A stretch of 64,000 bases of DNA, taken from Zarea fungicola. Its lineage: Eukaryota > Ascomycota > Sordariomycetes > Hypocreales > Cordycipitaceae. Positions 55,609 through 64,000 of this stretch are shown here, piece by piece. Position 1 is the first letter of the stretch. Each line of letters begins with the position of its first letter. The stretch is taken from assembly GCA_900169235.1 (NCBI GenBank), contig FWCC01000237.1:1-64000 (forward strand), given 5' to 3'. The position numbers were made by a program, and so were the translations under genes. The notes beneath the pieces were generated by a model, which worked only from the letters and a program-made list of their open reading frames with translations, was not told the DNA's origin and did no database searches.

Positions 55609-57162
55609 ATGACAGGCTTCAACTGTTTTGCAACTCGACAATTCGGGGCGATGGCAGTGCTAACTGAAACAAAAACAGCACTAGCTATGTTTCCTGGCCA
55701 TTCGCGAGCTCTAGGTACGGTGACCCCTGCCCGACATATTAAACCTTTCATCCCGAGTAGCAGACGAGGATATCGTTCATTACCCGTCTACAAAGAGAAG
55801 CAAAATGAAAAAGAACGGGTTGTTATTCTGGGATCCGGCTGGGCCGGCTACGCCATCGCGCAAACAATGAACCCATCAAAAGTGTCACGTATCCTCATCT
55901 CGCCGCGGTCGCACTTTGTCTTTACGCCGCTGCTTGCCTCAACGGCGGTCGGGACGCTCGAGTTCCGGTCCGCCCTGGAGCCTGTGAGACGCCTGAATCT
56001 TGATGAGTTCCATCAGGCATGGGCCACGGATATTGATTTCGCCAATAAAACCATCCGGCTCGAGGCCAACACGATGACGGACACGGCGGGCTCCCGGACA
56101 TCGGCCTTGACGGGTCCCCAAAAAGGGCCCGAGTTTGACATTACCTACGACAAGCTTGTCATCGCCGTCGGGTGCTACAGCCAGACGTTTGATATTGAGG
56201 GCGTGGCCCAACATGCCTCTTTTCTGCGTGACGTCGGCGACGCCCGCGACATCCGACTCAAGGTACTCACAGCCTTTGAGCGTGCCGACCTGCCCTCAAC
56301 GACGGACGTGCAGAGGAGAGAACTGCTCAACTTTGCCATTGTTGGCGGTGGTCCGACGGGCATTGAGTTTGCGGCTGAGCTGCACGATTTGGTATTCGAG
56401 GACCTGGCGCAGCTTTACCCGGCACTCATCAAGTTTGTGCAGGTGACTGTGTATGATATCGCGCCCAAGGTGCTGCCCATGTTTGACCAGAATCTGGCCG
56501 ACTACGCCATGGAGCTGTTCCGAAGGCAAGGCATCCAGGTGAAGACGGAGCACTCCCTGCAGCGCATCCGCAGGGAGGGTGACGTTCTCAAGATGCAGAT
56601 CTCAGGCGAAAACTATGAGATTGGCGCCGGTTTACTGGTATGGAGTACGGGTCTGACGCAGAATCCGCTGGTCGCACGGCTGCTGAAGCTGGAGATTCGA
56701 GGTCACGGCAAGATCGTCAAGGATGGTCGCACTGGCGGCATCATGACGGACAGCCACATGCGGGTGCTCGTCGCCCAGCCGGGTAAAGGCGGGGAGGACG
56801 TGAAGCCGGCACCGCTGCCCGACGTCTATGCCATTGGTGACTGCACCGTGCAGGAAGCAAACCGGCTCCCCGCGACGGCGCAGGTGGCCAGCCAACAGGC
56901 CGCCTGGCTCGGCAAGCGCTTCAACAAGGGCGATCTGGAGTCATCGGCCGGCTTCAAGTTTCGCAACTGGGGTGCCATGGCATATCTCGGCAGCTGGCGT
57001 GCGATTCATCAGAACGGCGCGTCGGGTCTCAAGGGCTGGCCGGCGTGGATTCTGTGGCGAACAGCGTATTTGACCAAGAGCGTGAGCTGGCGAAATAAGC
57101 TGATGATTCCGGTGCAGTGGTTTGCGACATTTCTGTTTGGCCGGGACATTTCTCGATTCTAG
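55609..57162 (+). CDS. Alternative (type II) NADH:ubiquinone oxidoreductase, mitochondrial
   Basis: A single exon of 517 aa. The first 60 residues contain several Arg/Ser/Thr and a RRGY segment, consistent with mitochondrial targeting. Two dinucleotide-binding motifs are clear: GSGWAG (75-80, FAD) and FAIVGGGPTGIEFAAEL (about 243-259, NADH). The family segment HFVFTPLLASTAVGTLEFRS follows the first, and the second FAD contact DVYAIGDCT is near residue 405. The C-terminus carries the amphipathic membrane-anchor region (WILWRTAYLTKSVSWRNKLMIPVQWF) found in Ndi1/Nde1. No EF-hand insert is present, so it is not the Ca2+-binding form. It transfers electrons from NADH to ubiquinone without proton pumping. 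Whether it faces matrix or intermembrane space cannot be told. Confidence 0.92.
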   Translation: MTGFNCFATRQFGAMAVLTETKTALAMFPGHSRALGTVTPARHIKPFIPSSRRGYRSLPVYKEKQNEKERVVILGSGWAGYAIAQTMNPSKVSRILISPRSHFVFTPLLASTAVGTLEFRSALEPVRRLNLDEFHQAWATDIDFANKTIRLEANTMTDTAGSRTSALTGPQKGPEFDITYDKLVIAVGCYSQTFDIEGVAQHASFLRDVGDARDIRLKVLTAFERADLPSTTDVQRRELLNFAIVGGGPTGIEFAAELHDLVFEDLAQLYPALIKFVQVTVYDIAPKVLPMFDQNLADYAMELFRRQGIQVKTEHSLQRIRREGDVLKMQISGENYEIGAGLLVWSTGLTQNPLVARLLKLEIRGHGKIVKDGRTGGIMTDSHMRVLVAQPGKGGEDVKPAPLPDVYAIGDCTVQEANRLPATAQVASQQAAWLGKRFNKGDLESSAGFKFRNWGAMAYLGSWRAIHQNGASGLKGWPAWILWRTAYLTKSVSWRNKLMIPVQWFATFLFGRDISRF

Positions 57163-57997
57163 ACATTAGCATTGAGGCATGTATCTGACAGCACTCCACT
57201 CCTTTTGTCTGTATCTGTAATTTTTAATATTCTTGATTTTGTACAACTGGGAAAAAACGGCAGGATAGAATTAGACCAGCTCATGGCAATTTTTTTTGGC
57301 GAGCCAGTTTCAGGCCAATGAGACGAAAGGGTTGGCGCAATGGAAGTGCCTTTTATACTCATAAATCTGTAAAAAGTATACTGTATGCAACACCGCCACG
57401 GCCGTTTTATATGCTTGGTACGTAGCTACGGAATAGTTAGTAGTGAACTAATTCATATTAAGAAACGGTGAGAACCATTCTGAAGCACGTAGCCAAAAAT
57501 TGGTGAATGGATCACACCAGTAAATTCCTGATAACTGTCCTGTTATACCGCACTGTTGTTTGCTTTATCGCTCGGTTAGTAATATCTGTTAGGTGCCTTA
57601 TTTTTGTTCATATCATCAGCAGCTCAAGCCACCATTATTTACATCATTGTACTAGTGCATAAGGGGATAGTCAAAAAGAAGATATAGGATGTTGCTAGGC
57701 CGCCTAATTAGGTAATGCCTATTAAATAGGTTGCAAAATCTATTGGTCAAATTTTAGACCTCCGAAGCCCTTCTTTTTATGTGGCCGATCCATAATTTCA
57801 TAACCACTCTTAGACCCGCTAGAATCATAGAGGCGCGGTTATCAGACATCATTCGCCAGCTTTTCTTGATGTCATTTCCAGGGTCCTTCATTTACTATCC
57901 TAGTACAATCTTGGTTATCTTTTTCATAAAACTGTCGTTCTTAATATAGAGCGGGAATTATTAGCCGGCACAGACTAACTGAGAGAAGCAAGAAGCC
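57163..57997. other. AT-rich intergenic region upstream of THI6
   Basis: No gene is seen. The stretch 57400-57960 is AT-rich. It contains nested palindromes, CCTAATTAGG at 57703-57712 and CCTATTAAATAGG at 57718-57730. I looked for a TPP riboswitch before THI6 and found only an isolated CTGAGA, without the other conserved blocks. Confidence 0.45.
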
Positions 57998-59856
57998 ATG
58001 GCACATCTTACACCAAAGCGTCCGACGACGTTACAATCGGCGGTCTCGCCCAACTACGGCGTCTACCTAGTCACCGACTCGACGCCAGCGATCCTTGGCG
58101 ATAAGGATCTCCTGGCAGTCGTTGAGGCCGCGCTCAAGGGAGGCGTGACATGCGTGCAGTACCGCGACAAGAATGGTGAACGGGCGACTGTCCTGGAAAT
58201 GGCGCGCCGCCTGCACACCCTGTCGCAGCGCTTCGGCGTGCCGCTCCTTATCAATGACCGAGTCGATGTGGCCGTAGAGATTGGCTGTGAAGGCATTCAT
58301 ATTGGGCAAGACGATATGAGTACGTTTTAATGCTATTCAATAGATGATGCACGGCCAGCCTGTTCGTCTTTGCAGCGTCGCAGACGTTAACCTTCAACAT
58401 CAACTAGGCGTCCAGGAAGCCCGCAGACTTATCGGCCAGGATAAAATTATTGGCGCCACAGCAAGCAACATTGAAGAAGCAATCAAAGCCTGCAAAGATG
58501 GCGCCGATTACCTCGGCCTCGGCACAGTCTATTCTACCGCAACGTATGTCGCTGTCGTCGTTTTTCTTGTCTTTGTCTTGGCCCATATCCTACCTAACCG
58601 CATGTAATCACTAACAAAGGATGTTTCCTCTCCCAGTAAGAAAGACACAAAATCCATCATTGGCCCTTCTGGTGTCCGTACCATTCTCAAAGCCATGGCC
58701 CACGCTGGCCACGGCGCCGTCCCCACCGTCTGTATCGGCGGCATCAACAACGACAATGCAGCAGAGGTTCTTGCACAAACGAGCGCCGCACCGGAAAAGG
58801 CCATTGATGGGCTTGCTGTCGTGAGTGCCATTATTGCCGCGCAGGATCCAGCTGAGGCGGCTAGGTGCCTCGGGGGGCACATTGCGAAAGCGACAATTCC
58901 ACTCGCCTTCGGAGCCGTGGGCAGGACGACGCCGCTGTCCCATAACATGACGAATCTTGTAAGTCACTCAAACCTACATGAGCCCAATGCCTAAAGCTAC
59001 TGATGTCAAACACTAGGTCGTTCAAAACTTTGCTGCTAATGTCGCATTGGCGATTGGCGCCAGTCCTATCATGGCAAACTACGGCGCCGAGGCCGTCGAT
59101 CTCGCCAAGCTGGGCGGCGCTCTGGTAGTCAACATGGGCACCGTGACACCCGAAGGCCTCGAAAACTACAAGATGGCTATCAAAGCCTACAACGACGCCG
59201 GGCGACCTATCATTCTGGACCCCGTCGGGTAAGCACAACCATCCATGTAACTGCCCTCCACGAACGAGTGTTTACTCACAGCGACTATTTGCAGCGCTGG
59301 CGCTACCGCCATCCGCCGCGCTGCCTCAGCCGATCTCCTCGCCAACGGGCGCTTCGCTGTGATCAAGGGAAACGTCGCCGAGATCCAGACTCTGCACGGC
59401 ACCTCAGTCACTCAGCGCGGCGTCGACTCAACCTCCCAACTCTCTGTCCCTTCGCGCGCAAACCTCGCTGCACGACTCGCCCGCAAATACAACACTGTCG
59501 TACTCCTCACAGGGCCGACCGACATTGTAAGTGATGGATCCCGGACGTACCGTGTCGACAATGGGCACGAGATGCTCGGCAGCGTCACGGGAACTGGCTG
59601 CACACTTGGGACCACTGTGAGCGCCATGGTTGCGGCGTACCCGGATGATGCGCTGCTCGCGACTGTGGCGGGAGCGGCCGTTTTTGGTATTGCAGCGCAA
59701 TATGCTGTTGAGAGGGATGATGTGCGCGGGCCGGGAACGTTTGTACCGGCGTTCCTTGATGAGTTGTATGCCATTCGCGAGGCGACAGCGAAAGGCGACC
59801 TGCAGTGGCTTAAGCTGGCCAAGGTGGAGAGGGTTCTGGTGACTGACGAGGCATAA
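57998..59856 (+). CDS. thi6: Bifunctional thiamine phosphate synthase / hydroxyethylthiazole kinase (Thi6)
   Basis: Five exons, 57998-58319, 58384-58543, 58637-58958, 59017-59228 and 59295-59856, give 525 aa; introns are 64, 93, 58 and 66 bp. Residues 1-235 form a ThiE barrel: YGVYLVTDS, GVTCVQYRDK, LLINDRVDVA, GIHIGQDD, DYLGLGTVYSTATKKD and VCIGGINNDN. Residues 245-525 form a ThiM kinase: TNLVVQNFAANVALAIGASPIM, LVVNMGTVT, PIILDPVGAGAT, IKGNVAEIQTL and GTGCTLG, whose Cys is conserved in the kinase active site. The two domains join thiazole phosphate and pyrimidine pyrophosphate into thiamine phosphate, and phosphorylate salvaged hydroxyethylthiazole. The gene converges on a Zn2Cys6 regulator gene. 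Confidence 0.95.
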
Positions 59857-60254
59857 AACATCTATGTAAATAATGGCAATGATAGGAATGATTGAGTAGC
59901 ATAAGATAAATACAGTGGTATAGAACACATTTGTTTTGAAGATATGAACGCCAGATGCCTGATCCTTGTGTTCGAAATGGAACGTTCCGGATGACTCACA
60001 AGGAAAGAAGAAAAGAAGAAAAGAAAAGAAAATGAAGCAAACGAGAACTCAGATACCCAATTCCAAGAAAGAAAAGAAGAAGAATAAAGGAAAAAAAAAA
60101 CTCCATAAAGTGGTGCTGTATCAACCAATGTTGGCTTAATCCAAATCGCTGAAACTCCGTCGATGGCAAAATGCCTTCTGACCAGTACCCCGCCATCAAT
60201 ACCGTGTTGTTGCTATAGTCGTATGCCGTATCGTTTCTATCCCATTCTGCTTTT
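59857..60254. other. 3' intergenic region between convergent THI6 and Zn2Cys6 gene
   Basis: A purine-rich A/G tract at 60000-60105 (GAAAAGAAAAG-like words) lies between the two stop codons. No gene is seen. Confidence 0.5.
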
Positions 60255-62381
60255 CTACCCAGACATGATTTCGTCATTCATGTTCCAAGCCGTCTCATTT
60301 ACAATATCAAACCACACTGACTCGTCCAGTTCCCCCAAGAGTGCCTGTGATGACCCGGGTGCGGCAGAAACACCGGCACCATGGGCACTCATGTCAACAC
60401 CCGCGTGACACTGCAGTGAGACTAATTCTTTGGCGTTGAAAAGTAGTCGAAGTAGTCGCTCCCAGGGGTCTTCTGCGATTGGCGCGACTTTCCCGCCTGT
60501 GCCAGACTCTGGCCTGCGCTTCTCGATGATGAGAGCCAGATCGTTGATTTGCCATTGCAGCACATGTGTGAGTGTGAGTTCGGAGGCGACATGCTTGGGG
60601 TCCCAGCCCGGTAGCTGGAGAGTTAGAAGTTTGATGCTAGTGATGAGGCTGTAGGCGACGTCTGAGGTTGTGATGTTGATGTACCGTGGTCTTTCAACGT
60701 CGCGATTCAAGAAGCGAGCGCGGAAGAAAGCACGTAGAGAACGAATGCATGTCCATAGAAGCTCAAGACGAGTCTCAACTGGCATATTGGCAGGCCCGCA
60801 GTACTGCTCAGACATGGCAATATCGGTAACAAGTATGTCGCAAATGAGGAGGTGGCCACTCAGTCCCGCTATCGCTGCAGTTAGCAAACTAAGCACACAA
60901 GCTTCTGCATTCAATGTCCGTTGATTCTGACTCACGGTGATTTTGCATATGATTGGGCAGTGTTTCCCGGAAGGCCTTGAGCTGTTCTTGGAAAGACTGA
61001 ACCATCATGGGAATGGGAAGTCGCAGATTTGGTTGGCCGGGATCGAATGACATGGTGAGGGCAATATTTTGAGCAATCTGTTGACTTTTGACGAGTTTAA
61101 TAAGCAGTGGATCTGATGAGTATTCGGCCGCATTTTCCAACGTCTTGATGCAGAGATCGAGATGAGATGTATTCATAAACACGTCCGTTTTTTTATTCGT
61201 CGCAAAGACACTATGGCGGGGAGAAAAGAGTCAGAATTAAAAGCAGACCACGAATAAAAGTCTTGGCGGGGCATGGCTACACATACATTGTATTCAGATA
61301 ATACGTGCCAGCGTACGCTCTCAGTGGATCTAGTTGCAGATATCGAGCATCGCTGGGCAGAGGATCACAGCTGAGAGAGCTGAGATTGACGCACATCGAA
61401 CGAGCAAGGAAGAGTAAGTTGGTGAGCTGATGGCCTTTAACGGCGTACTGATACCAGGCGATGAGCAGCAACATTCCCTGCAGTAGATCTAGCGTCTTGA
61501 CACCCTCCACTACCGCAGCCCTGGCAATATCCGACAGTAGTTCGCTACCGAGTCGCGTTTGTCGCGCAGCATCAAAAAAGCACGCCGTCAGCATGATGCC
61601 CTTCCAGAGAAATGGTCGCTTGTCCCGAATGTCCTCGGAGCTCATGTCGGGTGGGACAATGATGAAAGGGAATATGGCCCCCCAGAGATCGTGATATTCC
61701 GTGAGCAGGTTCGTGGCATCTTCTGGCAGCGGCCATATCGAGTCCATGTGCTGGAAGGCCTCGGCCTCCCAGCCGGCAGGGGAGGCCGATTTTTCCTTGC
61801 CCGGAGAGCTGGTCGAGGCGGCTGGGAACCAGTGCTGGAGATCGACGATGCCGACAATGTCGTTCTGTACATCGGCACTCTTGATTGTTTTTGCGCCAGA
61901 CGCTGCTTTTTCCGACGCCGTGGCATCCTCTGGCGTGGGCAGTCGCGCGTGTCCCTGACCGACTTGTGAGGATAGCTCATTTAATCTCTTTTCCAGCTCG
62001 GCGACCCTTGATCTCTTGGGTCTCTTTTTGAGACGGGGCGGTGCTGGCGGGCGTGAAAAGCATTCTTTATTCAGTCTCTGACATCTTCAAATTCATTAGA
62101 ATTATTCGCATAACTGTCTTGTAAAATTTTTCCTTTCATGATCTGTCCATGGCTCATTCAACAATACCGCTATCGTTGGTTACTTGCGTCGCACCAACAG
62201 GCAGCAGCAAGTAGGTTGAGGAGGGGCGTCGGCAACGAATTTTTGACATGTGACAGCCGACAAACCACATCAGCAAAACGTACCTCTCGCATTTATCAGC
62301 GCGTGTGTTACCGGGAATACATCGTGCTTTTGCTTTTGCGCATGTTGTGCAGGCCTTGGGGCCCTTTTGAGCAGCCTGCAT
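60255..62381 (-). CDS. Zn(II)2Cys6 transcription factor with fungal middle homology region
   Basis: Four exons, 62284-62381, 61287-62084, 60936-61210 and 60255-60874, give 596 aa; introns are 199, 76 and 61 bp. The binuclear zinc cluster is C11-x2-C14-x6-C21-x9-C31-x2-C34-x6-C41, with the first intron falling between C31 and C34. A basic linker (PPRLKKRPKRSR) and a short coiled coil (VAELEKRLNELSSQV) follow. The middle region from about residue 130, including DIRDKRPFLWKGIMLTACFFDA and LDLLQGMLLLIAWYQY, matches the fungal-specific transcription factor domain. It is nuclear, and binds paired CGG-type half-sites as a class property. Targets are unknown. Proximity to THI6 is convergent, so co-regulation cannot be assumed. 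Intron 1 is long for this window but is the only join that restores the cluster. Confidence 0.88.
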
Positions 62382-63924
62382 GCCTGTTCGCGCGAGGTTC
62401 GTCGAGTCGTGGGTTCGGTAAGGTTGATGTGTGGGTGGTTGTTATGGGCCAGGAGCAGCTGGCAACATCTGGGGAGAGGAGATAAGATTTTCAAGAGCAG
62501 ACACCCCACAATGTACGAGGAGAATCAAGTAGGAGATGAAAAACAAAACCCGAGACCAAACAAGGGAAGACGGGAAAGAGCCGGTGGGTAATATAAAATC
62601 AGGCAAATGGCATGTGTGAGTGTGTCCACCTGTTTGTATAAGAGCTGATGAGCATGCGTCGCCATGTACATCAGCTCCGCAACGTTTGTCTTGGTTAGAA
62701 TTATGTAGCGAGGTGTGGACTCCGTATTTCGAGGCGCAAAAGCAGTGGGCTTCCCCAGATCGGAGCTAACTGGAAAGTTGAAGAGGATGGGACAGTGCGT
62801 GGAAGATGGGATATCCTGAGTAAGTGTAAATCGCTTTCAATTCAGAGTTGTAGCTAAGTGGAGAGAGGTCGCGCGGTATGAGAGGCTGCATTCAACGATG
62901 GGGGGATTGGTAGATTGTATTAAATCTTGCACATTGCGAAAGTCCCAGGAGAGGCTGTAAACCAGCACCTCGAGACTCGCTTGGATATCAAAATCAGTCG
63001 GACCATGAACCGCGAAGCCACAACGCTTCTTGCTGCATGCACCTTGGCTCATTCTGCTGCGCCGTTGTTGAGGAGGTGACGCAGGTTCCTCGGCAGCGGA
63101 GGTGTAAATTGACCCGTGCATCCGGGCCTGTACTGGTAGTTCGTTCTCCCCCTGCAATTCTTTTGTGCATGGCTCATCGCAATGCAAGCTAGGCATTAAG
63201 GAGTTAGTTTATAGAACTGGGTCACTCTAATTGGCTTCTGCTCGCGCTCACACTGGTTCGGGAATGGCGGCCATCTCCATTTTGCCTTCGCCATCCGCCT
63301 CCATCCACTGGGCTGGCTGGCTGCAGGGTTGTCACAGTACGACAGTACGAGCCAACTGAAACCTAGCCATTTGCATACCTGGCCAGGAATATTTGGCAGC
63401 GGTCCAAGCCTGTCGCGGTCAAGCCTCCCGTGCGTCCCCGCAACGCTCCCAATACCCCAGACTAGATGTTGGGAGCCTGAGAATCTAGGCAGTTACCGAA
63501 GTACGTAAATCCTTGTTCTGTTCAATGAACCACCGAAGTATTTAGGCTATTCGAACGAAGTGCCATGTTGTCAAGCAGCTTATTCGGCAAACCACTCGCA
63601 ATCTCTAATTGGCCCAGAATGGGCCGAGGAAATCGGCACATGAAAAAAAAAAAAAAAAAAGAAGAACAAAGAACAAAAATCCTACATCATCTTTTTTATC
63701 ACGTCACCTGGCTTAGCCTAATGCGAGTTCTTAGTGTTCTTTGAGCCAGGCAAGGAGATGCTGCAACGCGCATCACATGTTTGAAATTCTTCTACCTAAG
63801 TAAATAATAGATTGAGCCAAAAGGGGCATATATACCTTCGGTATATACGATAGAAAGGAAATTTGATTGGGGCTGTTAATTGACAGCTGGCCTGGCAATT
63901 AAACAGTAAAACCAATTGCCACTT
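62382..63924. other. Intergenic region, 1.5 kb, upstream of the Zn2Cys6 gene
   Basis: No gene is supportable. A minus-strand open frame at 62837-63196 has no recognisable features. An inverted repeat GGCCC-N5-GGGCC lies at 63611-63625, shortly before an 18-base A-run at 63643-63660. Confidence 0.4.
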
Positions 63925-64000
63925 TTAGGCAGCGGCCACACCAGTAGCAGCGCGAGCTCCAGACCCCTCTCGCTCGAGAAGGGCCTCGGTGAAGCTACTA
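63925..64000 (-). CDS. C-terminal end of a gene cut by the window boundary
   Basis: Read on the minus strand, the last 76 bases give SSFTEALLEREGSGARAATG followed by VAAA and a TAA stop at 63925-63927. Composition and GC-rich third positions resemble coding DNA, in contrast to the AT-rich sequence just outside the stop. Too little is present to identify the protein. Confidence 0.45.
   Translation of the reverse strand, partial: SSFTEALLEREGSGARAATGVAAA

Noticed and set aside
57700..57997. TPP riboswitch before THI6
   Set aside because: An isolated CTGAGA at about 57979 is present but the other conserved blocks and helices are missing, and fungal TPP riboswitches normally lie in introns of other thiamine genes.
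62837..63196. 119-codon minus-strand frame
   Set aside because: Composition is mixed, there are no splice partners or family motifs, and chance frames of this length are common at this base composition.
1..64000. CRISPR arrays, bacterial operons or prophage
   Set aside because: The DNA is eukaryotic with spliceosomal introns throughout; no regularly spaced direct repeats were seen.

Overview
The window is nuclear DNA of a filamentous ascomycete. Introns are short (mostly 50-130 bp) with GTAAGT/GTATGT donors and CTAAC-like branch points. Several proteins are fungus-specific: an NRC-2/Fpk1-type kinase, a bifunctional Thi6, Ctk3, a Zn2Cys6 regulator, a Mug190-type SMP-C2 protein and a fungal STAND/NLR protein. 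Protein style and the TAGGTACC-rich intergenic DNA point to Sordariomycetes, probably Hypocreales; that rank is an inference. All exon structures were worked out by hand from splice signals and frame continuity.

Layout. 0.5-5.5 kb: a Mug190-like SMP/C2 lipid-transfer tether, convergent with a short-chain dehydrogenase-like protein that lacks the catalytic Tyr. 6-11 kb, minus strand: an NLR-type P-loop protein with about ten TPRs and changed nucleotide-binding residues, preceded 392 bp upstream by an M61-type gluzincin peptidase with a PDZ domain. This is the most accessory-looking part of the window. 11-16 kb: gene-poor DNA holding an AT-hook/C2H2 protein. 16-28 kb: NRC-2 kinase, an LMBR1-type membrane protein divergent from HAT1, pyrroline-5-carboxylate reductase (PRO3) divergent from CTK3, and mitochondrial ribosomal protein L7/L12. 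28-43 kb: one intronless midasin (MDN1) gene. 43-55 kb: an isochorismatase-family hydrolase, a conserved Ser-rich protein of unknown function, a GDSL esterase (IAH1-like) with a six-base first coding exon, and UTP10. 55-64 kb: a type II NADH dehydrogenase, THI6, a Zn2Cys6 transcription factor, and the C-terminus of a further gene cut by the window end.

Theme. Most genes are housekeeping. Three serve ribosome production (midasin for 60S maturation, Utp10 in the 90S/SSU processome, mitochondrial L7/L12), and midasin shares a 378-bp divergent promoter with L7/L12. HAT1 and CTK3 act on chromatin and RNA polymerase II. Less ordinary items are the degenerate NLR beside a peptidase, a short element with about 30-bp terminal inverted repeats (a MITE candidate) inside the PRO3/CTK3 divergent promoter, a dispersed ~63-bp repeat with one copy directly beside that element, a GC-AG intron in CTK3, and very small coding exons in two genes. 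No CRISPR array, rRNA or convincing tRNA was seen.
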